From positions 8,685,103-8,749,102 of the forward strand of contig JABAKD010000024.1 in NCBI GenBank assembly GCA_012845835.1: a DNA stretch of 64,000 nt. The letters are read 5' to 3'. A program made the translations under genes and the position numbers. Within the stretch, counting starts at the first letter, position 1; the number at the start of each line of letters is the position of its first letter. Below, piece after piece: positions 43,001 to 48,978 of this stretch. The notes under the pieces are model-generated. The model saw only the letters and a list, made by a program, of their open reading frames with translations, was not told where the DNA came from and ran no database searches. Source of the stretch: Undaria pinnatifida (taxonomy: Eukaryota; Sar; Phaeophyceae; Laminariales; Alariaceae).

Positions 43001-46000
43001 CGACCCGACCCGACCCGCGAGAAGTGATCCGACCGTTGAAAAGCCATGGAAAACCCTGGGTCGGATCAACAGGATTGTTCGGTATGTCACGGGTCGGGTC
43101 GGATCAGGAGTTTTTCAGATATTACGGGTGGATCGGGTCGGGTCAGGAATTTTTCAGCTATTACGAGTGGACGATGATTGCGCCCGGTGTATCACGCAGC
43201 TTGCAAATAAGACCCTTGACCTGGTCGAACGCACAGCTGAGTTATTTCATTTTGTTTCATTTTGTTTCATTTTGTTTCATTTTTGTTTGAATGGACTCTA
43301 TTCTCGATTAATGTTGATGATTTTTTTATGTTGATGGTGTTTTTTTTTTAACTTTTGTTGCCGCTTCCAGGGAGATAACTTTCAAGACCGATCCAGAGAA
43401 TGGAGACTACGAGTTGGAGACGGGAGCCTCGAGAAACTTCGAGTCGTGGACCGACAAAAAGGCAACAGAAGATGAACACAACAAAGCCAGGTACGTTTTA
43501 CGTACAAGTACTCGTAGTGAAAATAGACCCTTGTTGGGATCCAAATATGGCGAGCCATAACACATCTGCTACGATAGGGGTGCGCTGTGGCCGTTTTTTT
43601 CTGAATGACGAAGCTCCATCACCCGTTTGGGAGTGTTGATAATAGTCGAGATATCTTGATTATAGTAAAGCGACCAAGACCAAGAAACGGCGATTGCGAC
43701 GTTTTCGAGCGTCTTCGAGTCGCGTGAGCGCGCAGCAGTGCCAGCTAGGAGTATGCCACACTCGTCCTGTAAGACCCCGTACACTGTTGTACGTCGGACA
43801 CCCGTTTGATTGTCCCCGAATCAGCAAAGCCGGATGCCTCTAATCTTCAGTTTTCATCGTCGATTGTTCGCTCTTAAGCCCGAAAGGAGCTAACTCGAAA
43901 TTGTCGGAATGAATGTCAGTCTTTCTTTGAAATATGAATTGTTTGTATACCTAGGCCATAGGCTTGTTTGTTCATCGGGTTGGACGTCCAAATTGTTCAA
44001 TCAGTTTTCAATTGTTCAAAACCAGTTTTCAATTGTTTAAAGTCGGTTTTAAATTGCTCAAAGTCGGTTTTTAGTTGTTCAAAGTCAGTTTTTAATTGTT
44101 CAAAGTCGGTTTTTTATTGTTCAAAATCAGTTTTTGATTGTTCAAAATCAATTTACAATTGTTCGAAATCAGTTTTCAAGTGTTCAAAGTCGGTTTTTAA
44201 TTGTTCACTAGTTTTTAATTGTTCAAAATCAGTTTTCAATTGTTCAAAATCAGTTTTTAATTGTTTTAAATCAGTTTTTAATTGTTCAAAATCAGTTTTT
44301 AATTGTTTAAAACCAGTTATTAATTGTTCAAAGTCGGTTTGTAATTGTTCAAAGTCGGTTTTTAATTGTTCAAAATCAGTTTTTAATTGTTCAAAGTCGG
44401 TTTTTAATTGTTGAAAATCGGTTTTAATTGTTCAAAATCAGTTTTTAATTGTTCAAAATCAGTTTCTCGTGTGAGATGTAGAGCTCCTAAGGGAGGAGCC
44501 TCAGAAAATCAGTGATGCGCCTTTGCCCTTCGTGTGTCATTAAACGACAATGAACGTTTTGTGGTGGCTTGTTTGGAGAGGGCGTGTTTTGTGTTCGCTT
44601 GCTTGGTGGTGGCTTTGTTAGGGTAGTGGCTTGGTTGGTGATGGCTTTGGTTGGTGCCGGGGTTCTTGATTATGTCATGTGCGGTGGTGGCTTATTTGGT
44701 GGTGATTCGTTTGGTGATGGCTTGTGCGGTGATACCCGCAAAATTACTGACAGAGCAGCTATTAATAGATGCCCCCAAAAAGTCCGTAAAAATTGCCACA
44801 CACCCGCAGTAATAGCTGGATTTCCGGCCGAAATAATGGCAGCTGATGTAATCACTTGCCTTTAGAGAGGAGGAGAAGAGCGATAGCATGAAGCAGTTCG
44901 AGAACCGCACGTTGGGCTCGAAGATCAGTAGCCGTTGAATACTGAATACCCGCAACGATTCTATCATAGCAGCTAGATACCCGCTAAACTGCTATGATAG
45001 CGGGAAGATAATGTCCGCAAAAATTATGCCGTATCAGCTTGATGCCCGCGAAAGTACCAGCAGCTAACAACATCGCTCGCGACTACGGCTGTGTCCTCCG
45101 TAGGGAGGAAGAGGAGAAGAGCGACAACATGAAGCAGCTCGAGAACCGCACTTTGGACTCGAAGATCGAGCTGGAGATTATGGACGCGTTGGATGAGATC
45201 AAAGCAGTCAACCGCAGGCACGAGGCGGTGGATACGGCCAACGTGCTCAAGGCTTCGGCCGCGCGGAGGGAGAAGGGCGGTTCCGACCAGGTAGGTTAAT
45301 CTACGGTACCCCATTAGGACTGCACCCCTGTTTCGGCGCCAAATTACTTGGAATTCGACGTAGGCATGTGCCTTTGCTCTGTGTGGTAGTCAAAATATTA
45401 AATTGGCAATGATTAAAGCTTGTCTCATTTATGAACTGTTCCCAAACCACGTCCACACCTCGATGGTAGTATACCGACAGCTTTCCCGAGCAAAATTTGT
45501 TGGAGTTTCGCCGAACTTTGGGGTATACGAAGATATATTTTATGAGCGGAAATAGACAATAAAAACACTATATCTAGACTACCCTAACCCTCCTTGTTCG
45601 TGCATTGCCGCCGCTCCATCGCAGGCTGACGCCCTCCCTGTTCCTGCACAATGCAGTAGTAAAATAGCCAAGTCAGCATTGATTAAAACTCGTTTCATTT
45701 ATATACCTACCTGATATATCCTAATCCTTCTTGTTCGCGAATTGCCGCCTCCCGATCGCAGACTGTCGCCCTCGCTGTTTCTGTAAATTGCAGTAGTTAA
45801 GGTTCAAGTCAGCATCGATTAAACTATTTTCATTTATACATGCATATCCTAATCCCCCTTGTTTGCGAATTGCCGCCGCTCCATCGCAGACTGTCGCCCT
45901 CGCTGTTCCTGCACAATGCAGTAGTAACGGGTCAAGTCAGCATCGATTACACCTCGTTTGATCTATACGCCTATTACCATAATCCCAGTTGTTCACGAAT

Positions 46001-47856
46001 TTCCGCCGCTCCATCGCAGACTGTCGCCCTCACTGTTCCTGCACAATGCAGTAGTAAATCGTCACGTCAGCATCCATTACACCTCGTTTCGATGATCATC
46101 TTGCGATATCCTAATCCTCCTTGTTCGCGAATTACTCTTGCTCTATCTCAGACTGCCGCCGGTACTGTTTCTGCAGTTCAGTAGTAAAAAGGTCAAGTCA
46201 GCAGGATGAATTATCGAATTGTTTTTATACGTATATCCTAATCCTCCTTGTTCGCGAGTTTGCCTCGCTCCATCGCCGACTGTCGCAGGTACTCTTTTTG
46301 CTTGGTCCAGTAGTAAACGGCCCAAGTTGGCATTGATTGAATGTCCCGAAAAGATGTCCCGAAATGAATGCACAATTAAAACCTACCGGGTATACGCTCT
46401 TCCTCTTTTCCCGCGAATTGCCGTTCCGTCGCAGATTGTTAAAGGCGATACGCTCATCACCAACATTCGTAGCCCCTTTCGGAATGTACCCCCGGTTCGG
46501 GGGCAAATTACTTGGAATTAGACTGAGATACGTGTGTTCTGTACGGCGCAGTAAAAAAGGGGTTAGTCTAATTCAGCATCGGTGAAAGCCCACGGAATCG
46601 ACCCTGGTACCACAGCAGGTATATGTTATCTACAATATACCGTACTTGTTCCTTACGATATCCTAATCCTACTTGTTTGCGAATTGCCCTCAACCTATCG
46701 CGGACTGTTGGCAGCACTGCAACACACGAAGACGGTGCGCTATTCGCCAAGCTTTTGACGTACATGTGTGGGTTCTGCACTGTGCATTAGTAGTAAATGG
46801 GTTAGTCCAATTCAACATCGAGTAAAGGTCACGCACATGCATTATCCTCCGTATATCCTAACCCTTCTTGTTCGCGAACACATGACGAGAACGATGCGCT
46901 GATCACCAAATACTTGGAATGATACTTAAATGCGTGTGTTCCGTACAGTGCAGTAGTACAAGGTTTGTCTAATTTTTCGGTGTCTATTGAAGCTCACCAC
47001 ATTAATGCATATCCAACGTCTATATCCTAATCCTGCTTGTTCGCGAACTGCCCTCGCGCTTTCGCAGGCTGTCGGCGGCACTGCAATACACGACGAGGAC
47101 GATGCGCTCATCGCCAACATTCAATTCGGGGGGCCTAAGGTCCGTCGATTAGCAGAGGCAGGGTCAGGGTCCGACGACAGCGATGGGGCGGACAGCACTG
47201 GCCGCAGCAGCGAAGCCCTCGTGGACGCACCCCCCTCTAACGGAGGAAGGGACAAGGGTAACACAGGGAAAGGGAAGATGCGCGCAGCCGGAGCCTCCGC
47301 GCAAGGGGCGCCATTGTTTCGACCTGCGCGAAAAGCTGAGAGCGCGTTATTGGGAGCAGAAAAGGGTGCGCCTAGGGAGGCGGGGGAGAAGGGGGGAGGC
47401 GGGGGGGGGGATGGTCCGGACGCTCCTGGGTCGAGGCTGCTGTCGGCGATTGAGGCGCAAGCTAGGAGGGAAGCCGATAAGGTGAAGGCGGCGGGAATGG
47501 GGACGACTGTTGTGGTGAAGAGAAAAAAGAAGAAGAGTAAGGATAAGCATTCGGAGGGTGGTGAGGGATCTAAGAAGCGAAAAAAGCATAAAGAACAGTC
47601 GGAGAACATCGACCGTGGTCTGGGCGGCGGCGGTGGTGGTTACAAGAAGGCTGGGAGTGAGAAGGTCGGCGTGACAGCTAACAAGGCCGAAAATGGAGGT
47701 GTTAGTGGGCCGTCGGCAGCTGGGGGGGCGTCGTCAGCGGGGACGGCGGCTGGGGTCTCGCCGGCGGGGGGTGCAGCAGAGGCTTCAGCCCTCGGTGGGT
47801 TGAACTTGCTGGGGTCGTACGATTCTTCTTCTGGCTCGGACGATGCATCGCGATAA
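24893..47856 (+). CDS. YJU2: YJU2/CCDC94 (CWC16) family splicing factor, five exons (24893-25047, 35890-35988, 43371-43490, 45104-45290, 47068-47856)
   Basis: The joined exons predict 449 aa. The N-terminus [19 protein letters not shown], the zinc-binding pairs C43-x2-C46 and C80-x2-C83, FRFYIKC (74-80) and [16 protein letters not shown] are hallmarks of the CWC16/YJU2 family. [18 protein letters not shown] is the conserved coiled segment. YJU2 joins the spliceosome at the first catalytic step, next to the 5' splice site and branch site. The C-terminal 262 aa is low complexity, with basic NLS-like runs ([19 protein letters not shown], about 338-363). It ends [15 protein letters not shown], like the acidic tail of animal homologues. 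All introns have GT-AG borders and phases agree. The family also includes CCDC130, but the opening sequence favours YJU2. Confidence 0.9.
25470..25645. repeat. Degenerate repeat with GCAGAGC(A/G)CTGCCCATC
   Basis: TTTGACATCTGCGCACAGCA and AGCAGCAGAGCGCTGCCCAT relate to the units at 28690-29150. Between 25048 and 26560 I see no gene, although long open frames exist near 25.8-26.5 kb. Confidence 0.4.
26560..27240. repeat. Degenerate tandem repeats in YJU2 intron 1
   Basis: AAATGGGTTGACCGTGGGTT occurs at about 26812, 26980 and 27206, and TTTTATCTCG(A/C)CCACGCCATC follows in the first two. GGGCGGCACAACCTCT recurs near 26560 and 26610. These are segmental duplications of about 170-220 bp. Confidence 0.6.
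27245..27400. repeat. Tandem repeat, about 60 bp, three copies
   Basis: TGCGCCCAAAATCCCATGCT and GTAGTGGAAAATGCCCCC vary over three units (27250, 27310, 27360). From 27401 to 28690 I find no gene or repeat I can define. Confidence 0.5.
28690..29150. repeat. Degenerate tandem repeat, about 110-120 bp
   Basis: Units contain CGGTACATTCGCCATCTGCG, GCAGCAGAGCACTGCCCATC and CATAAC/AGATCACAG. Starts lie near 28740, 28855, 28975 and 29100. A weaker copy is at 25470-25645. Confidence 0.55.
29630..29865 (-). mobile_element. Retroelement C, 5'-truncated
   Basis: T-run TTTTTAATTTTTTTTTC, then CATCCTCTGGCGGATGGGGA, TTCCACGTATTTTCATTCGT and CCTTCGGGTCCCGTGG, gives a minus-oriented copy ending near the CGGCGATCACCGTTCC position. 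No ORF. From 29866 to 30960 no gene is supported. Confidence 0.65.
30964..31207. mobile_element. MITE with about 45-bp terminal inverted repeats
   Basis: Left end ACTACGGGGGCGTTTAGGAA through CCCCGGTTTTGGGCCTTGCG (30969-31015) pairs with right end CGCAAGGCCTGAAACCCGGG through TAAACGCCCCCGTAGT (31155-31200), with few mismatches. The core holds a CCCTAACCCC-like word. Single copy in this window. Confidence 0.75.
31448..31612. repeat. TAG/TAC trinucleotide tract
   Basis: AGTAGTAGTAGCAGTAGTAG-type units run for about 160 bp with GTGG and TACC interruptions. On the minus strand this reads as poly-Thr, an artefact of the repeat. Confidence 0.85.
31610..31695. mobile_element. MITE-like element related to 5208-5312
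   Basis: GTATAGGTGCAGCAACCGTT at the left and CAACAATGGTTGGTTTGCCT with CACC at the right are imperfect inverted repeats around TTCTTGGCTTG. Confidence 0.5.
31806..31892 (+). mobile_element. TTAA-MITE family D, 3' end lost
   Basis: GTCAACGCCTTCGCTGCTAA at 31807, then TTGTATAGGGAGGGATTTTG. It breaks at GGGGCTTCCC where other copies read GGGGCTCTAAAGGGGTTAA. Confidence 0.55.
32232..32466. mobile_element. MITE family E, 235 bp
   Basis: It starts CTACGATAGCCGCCCCCAAA and ends TTGGGGGGGCTACCGTAG, giving inverted termini of about 18 bp. Inside are TTTCATGGCTGCTCG and GGTTTGAAACCGGCGATTTC. Other copies are at 33970, 37028 and 39188. Confidence 0.8.
32590..32835. repeat. Dispersed repeat J carrying a nested TTAA-MITE
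   Basis: The left half ends TTGTCGACGACTTCGGG at 32646 and the right half resumes GGAAGCCCCGTCAAATTCAG at 32737, continuing to AGGTATACCTTAATACCTC. The 90 bp between is a family D element flanked by TTAA on both sides. Confidence 0.75.
32647..32736 (+). mobile_element. TTAA-MITE family D, nested copy with intact flanks
   Basis: TTAACGCCTTTACAACTCG to GGGGCTCTAAAGGGGTTAA. Both ends include TTAA. The related repeat near 2491 has a single TTAA at the same place, so TTAA behaves as the target duplication, as in piggyBac-type elements. Confidence 0.85.
33055..33398 (-). mobile_element. SINE-B, near complete
   Basis: TTCTCCTTTCTCCCTTCTTA, GCGTCACTAAGCAGGCTTTC and CGAATTGCGCCTACCCACGC, then the head GGAATTCGAGGGTAACAAC and CGCCGGAGCGACGG at 33360-33374. 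It closely parallels 5895-6235. Confidence 0.7.
33400..33665 (-). repeat. Dispersed element I, two tandem copies
   Basis: Minus-strand frames read [20 protein letters not shown] (copy at 33412-33470) and [19 protein letters not shown] (copy at 33590-33655). Each is preceded by AACGCAGCTTGCAAA. The two are about 185 bp apart. Between 33666 and 33965 nothing is recognised. Confidence 0.7.
33970..34216. mobile_element. MITE family E, inverted copy
   Basis: CTATACGGGGCAGCCCACCC at the left, TGGTTTTGAATCCAGCTGGA and GCCATGAAACGTTTGTTGAA inside, and a G-run then AGTATCGTACAAT at the right. Orientation is opposite to 32232-32466. Confidence 0.65.
34250..35345. repeat. GATCTAGATC-rich degenerate repeats
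   Basis: GACGAATC(C/T)TACGGTAGACGC, AAGATACCCATGG and GATTTGTA(T/C)(A/G)ATCTAGTTCATGTTACC (34845-34945, about 57-bp steps) repeat. GATCATGATCTA palindromes dominate 35090-35250. Similar GATCTAGATGATC spacers fill the exon-4 array of the calmodulin-like gene. Confidence 0.6.
35092..35138. repeat. Strong hairpin
   Basis: ATCTGTCCGAGGTGTGAAAA pairs with TTTTTCACACCTCCGACAGAT across an AT-rich loop. The stem is about 20 bp with one bulge. Confidence 0.75.
35410..35665 (-). mobile_element. SINE-A, diverged copy
   Basis: GACACGCCGTGGTCAAAAGT, CCCCCCCGGTACGTGCCTTC and GCTCTCGCGCTTTCCGCG follow SINE-A order. The tRNA-like head is absent. Confidence 0.5.
35890..35988 (+). CDS. YJU2: YJU2 exon 2
   Basis: The acceptor TTCCAG ends at 35889 and the donor CA|GTGAGT follows 35988. 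It encodes [19 protein letters not shown] then [14 protein letters not shown], including the second zinc pair C80 and C83. The intron before it is 10.8 kb. Confidence 0.9.
36010..36040. repeat. TGAT tetranucleotide run
   Basis: Six to seven tandem TGAT units follow the exon 2 donor by about 20 bp. Confidence 0.85.
36095..36312 (-). mobile_element. SINE-A fragments
   Basis: CTTCTGGACACGCGATGGTT at 36099 and CTTCTGGACAAGCCGCGGTT at 36178 are two starts of the SINE-A tail region. The second continues to GGGGTCAGCAATCCCACTGC at 36280. A run of C lies at 36217. Confidence 0.5.
36490..36690. repeat. GGGTC/GACCC repeat block
   Basis: GGGTCGGGTCGGGTC units at 36550 and GACCCGACCCGACCC at 36638 face each other and can form a long imperfect hairpin. 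The block recurs at 41310-41500, 42340-42430 and 42820-43170. From 36691 to 37027 nothing else is seen. Confidence 0.75.
37028..37262. mobile_element. MITE family E
   Basis: CTACGCTAGCCCCCCCAAC at the left and GGTTTGGGGGTGGCGGCTAT with CGTATAATC at the right are inverted. TTTGAAACCAGCTCCCGGCT and GCAGCCATGAAACGTTCGTT match the other copies. Confidence 0.7.
37335..37500. repeat. Family K (TAAGGCGGT) remnant
   Basis: CTAAGGCGATACTAATGAAG, GACGGTCGAAATCGCTTGAC and CTACCGCCCTATTGAGG follow the order of the array at 7793-7920. Confidence 0.5.
37632..37968. mobile_element. MITE family G, 337 bp
   Basis: Terminal inverted repeats AGGGCTGTGAGTCGG (37632) and CCGACTCACAGCTCT (37954-37968). An internal palindrome CGGCTGGCGAAACCAGCTGA...CAGCCGAC lies near 37710. 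Diverged copies are at 48489-48885 and 56632-57613. Confidence 0.75.
38095..38345. repeat. Dispersed repeat L (CTTGCTGTATTTGCAAGGTG)
   Basis: A block from CACCGCCTTCTTTGGAGACC to GTAGTTTGTGGCCACAGCAG is found inverted at 57925-58190 and 59985-60220. Its frames give Cys-rich peptides but carry stops and indels among copies. The neighbouring TAAGGCGGT words link it to family K. Confidence 0.55.
38455..38940 (-). repeat. Three tandem copies of element I, about 205 bp period
   Basis: Copies at 38470-38520, 38665-38720 and 38870-38925 read [29 protein letters not shown] and [19 protein letters not shown] on the minus strand. Each continues into CACACCCAGTAA-like and GTTCATCG-like sequence that merges into the next array. 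Confidence 0.75.
38960..40570. repeat. GATGAACGACGA minisatellite with higher-order repeats
   Basis: Units of 10-14 bp built on GATGAACGA(C/T) fill 1.6 kb. Higher-order blocks of about 420 bp repeat nearly exactly (39425-39870, 39880-40255, 40260-40540), each with ATGTGTCCACGATGAATGAA and GACGCCCGATTAGGTAAAAA. Minus-strand frames give HRSSFIVH-like low-complexity peptides. Confidence 0.85.
39188..39426. mobile_element. MITE family E inserted in the GATGAACGAC array
   Basis: CTACGATAGCCCCCCCAAAA to TTGGGGGGGCTACCGTAG. The array sequence (GAACGAC) continues on both sides, so the insertion came after the array formed. Confidence 0.8.
40765..40820 (-). repeat. Dispersed element I ([19 protein letters not shown])
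   Basis: The minus strand from 40800 reads GCAAATATGAGTTTACACGG. The frame stays open through [10 protein letters not shown]. Confidence 0.6.
41310..41500. repeat. GGGTC/GACCC repeat block
   Basis: CGGGTCGGGTCGGTTCTG and CCCTGACCCGGCTCGACCCG are inverted relative to each other. From 40821 to 41309 no gene is seen. Confidence 0.7.
41560..42245. repeat. Palindrome-dense CCCATGGGACGTCCC satellite
   Basis: Units of about 36 bp (TATCCCATGCTGTGGCCCGT then GGGACGTCCCATG) repeat about 15 times. Almost every unit contains perfect palindromes such as GGGACGTCCC, CCCATGGG and GGATATCC. A higher-order block of about 240 bp repeats (GTCCTACGGGGTGTCCCATT at 41752 and 41992). Confidence 0.85.
42340..42430. 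repeat. GACCC repeat block, short
   Basis: TTGGCCCGACCCGTGAGAGT and CTGACCCGACCCGACCCAGC. It is a half block of the GGGTC family without the facing half. Confidence 0.6.
42550..42650 (-). mobile_element. TTAA-MITE family D2, inverted
   Basis: TTAACCCATTTCCGACTCCT at 42555, TCTAGTCTAACTTCAAGTGT, then CGGGACTGCGGCGCTAAAAG. It is the reverse complement of the elements at 8340-8443 and 20576-20655. Confidence 0.55.
42688..42735. repeat. Interstitial telomere repeat (CCCTAA)n
   Basis: Seven CCCTAA or CCCTAG units in a row, degenerating into GGCTAA. This is the longest such run in the window. It indicates TTAGGG-type telomeres in this species or a telomere-bearing repeat. Confidence 0.8.
42825..43170. 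repeat. GGGTC/GACCC repeat block, longest copy
   Basis: GGCCCGCGGGTCGGGTCAG, TTGGGTCGGGTCAGGAGATT and CTGACCCGACCCGACCCGAC, then GGTCGGGTCGGATCAGG. Words alternate in orientation. Confidence 0.75.
43190..43250 (+). repeat. Dispersed element I, diverged ([16 protein letters not shown])
   Basis: CACGCAGCTTGCAAATAAGA on the plus strand keeps the leader and the [12 protein letters not shown] frame. It lies about 120 bp upstream of YJU2 exon 3. Confidence 0.5.
43371..43490 (+). CDS. YJU2: YJU2 exon 3
   Basis: The acceptor TTCCAG ends at 43370 and the donor AG|GTACGT follows 43490. It encodes [20 protein letters not shown] and [19 protein letters not shown]. The ITFKTDPEN string is the most conserved segment of the YJU2 core. 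Confidence 0.9.
43985..44470 (+). repeat. 21-bp minisatellite, about 22 units
   Basis: The unit is close to CAGTTTTTAATTGTTCAAAAT. Because 21 is a multiple of 3, the plus strand shows a 148-codon open frame of SVFNCSK repeats. There is no promoter or gene context, so it is treated as intronic satellite. Confidence 0.9.
44563..44735. repeat. GGTGGCTTGTTTGG-type degenerate repeat
   Basis: GTGGTGGCTT, GTAGTGGCTTGGTTGGTGAT and GGTGGTGATTCGTTTGGTGA are short irregular units of about 14-20 bp. Confidence 0.5.
44740..44937 (+). repeat. Decayed upstream duplicate of the YJU2 exon 4 acceptor end
   Basis: An acceptor-like CTTTAG at 44865 precedes AGGAGAAGAGCGATAGCATG and CGAGAACCGCAC, about 62 nt matching the start of exon 4 at 45104. 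In the exon 4 frame it reads [16 protein letters not shown], then drifts and stops (SSR then TGA near 44937). The upstream intron words GATACCCGCAAAATTA and GATGCCC are also duplicated at 45010-45050. The duplication unit is therefore about 238 bp. Confidence 0.8.
44961..45000. repeat. Perfect 12-bp stem hairpin
   Basis: CTATCATAGCAG (44961) and CTGCTATGATAG (ends 45000) flank a 16-bp loop, between the decoy and true exon 4. Confidence 0.8.
45104..45290 (+). CDS. YJU2: YJU2 exon 4
   Basis: The acceptor CCGTAG ends at 45103 and the donor CAG|GTAGGT follows 45290. It encodes [19 protein letters not shown] to [16 protein letters not shown], the conserved LENRT coiled segment. It ends in phase 0. 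Confidence 0.88.
45580..47060 (+). repeat. Tandem array of decayed YJU2 exon 5 acceptor ends
   Basis: About eight copies, mostly 128-136 bp apart, carry TATCCTAATCC(T/C)CCTTGTTCGCGAATTGCCG, then a YAG acceptor and ACTGTCGCC-like exon start. Acceptor-like sites lie near 45624, 45761, 45889, 46018, 46149, 46278, 46436 and 46702, before the true site at 47067. The copies near 46436 and 46702 keep more exon sequence (GATACGCTCATCACCAACAT). Most continue with GCACAATGCAGTAGTAA and GTCAAGTCAGCATCGATT spacer. None keeps a long open frame. Confidence 0.85.
47068..47856 (+). CDS. YJU2: YJU2 exon 5 (C-terminal tail and stop)
   Basis: The acceptor TTTCGCAG ends at 47067. The frame reads [20 protein letters not shown] and continues for 262 codons to TAA at 47854-47856. 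It has acidic-Ser, Gly/Ala-rich and Lys-rich stretches and ends [36 protein letters not shown] stretch just upstream is the last unit of the acceptor array and may contain the branch point (CTAAT). Confidence 0.88.
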   Translation, partial: AVGGTAIHDEDDALIANIQFGGPKVRRLAEAGSGSDDSDGADSTGRSSEALVDAPPSNGGRDKGNTGKGKMRAAGASAQGAPLFRPARKAESALLGAEKGAPREAGEKGGGGGGDGPDAPGSRLLSAIEAQARREADKVKAAGMGTTVVVKRKKKKSKDKHSEGGEGSKKRKKHKEQSENIDRGLGGGGGGYKKAGSEKVGVTANKAENGGVSGPSAAGGASSAGTAAGVSPAGGAAEASALGGLNLLGSYDSSSGSDDASR

Positions 47857-47869
47857 TTGTCGGCGTGGG

Positions 47870-48090
47870 TTTTTTATTTTTTGTTGGTGTCTCGGATGGT
47901 GCATCGCGATGAGAATCGGCTTGAGAGTTTTCTATTTTGTTATGGGTCTCGGGTGACGCATCGCGACGAGAAACGGCTTAAGAGTACCTTGTTTTTTTGT
48001 GGGTGTCTCGGATGGTGCATCGCGATGATAAATGGCTTGAGTTGTTATTTTTTGTGGGTGCCTCGAATGGGGCATCGCAATAAATTGACG
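47870..48090 (+). repeat. Tandem copies of the YJU2 stop-codon end in the 3' flank
   Basis: The segment CTCGGACGATGCATCGCGAT, which carries the last codons and stop, recurs as TCTCGGATGGTGCATCGCGA (47889), GTCTCGGGTGACGCATCGCG (47946), TCTCGGATGGTGCATCGCGA (48006) and CCTCGAATGGGGCATCGCAA (48061). The period is 55-60 bp, with T-rich spacers TTTTTTGTGGGTG. It is probably 3' UTR. Confidence 0.8.
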
Positions 48091-48488
48091 TGCGTGTCTT
48101 ACGTTCGATGATGTCTTTTGGGAAGAGGCATCCCTTCGCACCCGCTTGGATTTCTCTTTTCGAGGTGTCGGGCTTGTCGCGAAATATCTTTCTTGGGAGT
48201 TCGTATCCTTTTTTTTTTTCGAGAAATTTGGGAAGGCGATAGGATAAGATAATAGTACCCCCGCGTAGGGAGCGGGTATGAGATGTGTGCGTTGAGCGGC
48301 ACGGATGAATGGAGTGTTTAAGTGTAAAAACGTTTTTTTTTATTTTACTTTTCGCATGGTGAACCACCAGAGCCGTTGGCTGAGCGCCGACCTCGGCTCT
48401 TTGCCGCGGACGTTGTCTCCGCGTCTTGCTATGGACATACCGACATGCCTATGGAGGCAACAGGTGTAATTGTATATACTAAATAGTA

Positions 48489-48885
48489 AGGCTGTGAGTC
48501 GGCGGAATTTAACGACTAAAAAACGAATCGCTGAGCGGCAAAACCGACTAGCCGACTTAAGTTGGCAAGTCGGTTGGACAATTTGAGCTGGTTTCTTGCA
48601 TCCGATGTACAGTTGAAAAAAAAACGAACCTCGATTTCTTAACAATATTCCGTCTCTCGAGTGCGGGTTTTAGCTGTACGCCATTCAGTGCAAGAACAGT
48701 TAGTAGGCTGCGACCGTTTGGGAGCCACCTGTCTATGCCCGCGGCGATCAGCGGGGAAAAGTTCTACCCCGCACACACTACGCCTTCCTACAAGTAAGAA
48801 ACCCAGCTAGACGGATAGTCGGCACCCCCGGCAAACGACTGACTATTAGTCCGACCAATAACTTGTTAACGACTTTAAGGGGTGT
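48489..48885. mobile_element. MITE family G, diverged
   Basis: AAGGCTGTGAGTCGGCGGAA at the left, GGATAGTCGGCACCCCCGGC at 48817, and AACTTGTTAACGACTTTA at the right. The right terminal CTCACAGCTCT has been lost where a family D element follows. From 48091 to 48488 nothing is recognised. Confidence 0.6.
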
Positions 48886-48888
48886 TCT

Positions 48889-48978
48889 TAACGCCTATCC
48901 AACTGGAAACGCTTTTTGTGGACATGTTGACTTGAAGTTAGTATAGGGAGGGATTTGGGGGCGCTAAAGGGGACAACA
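48889..48978 (+). mobile_element. TTAA-MITE family D, 3' end altered
   Basis: TTAACGCCTATCCAACTGG to GGGGGCGCTAAAGGGGACAA. The closing TTAA is lost. Confidence 0.65.
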
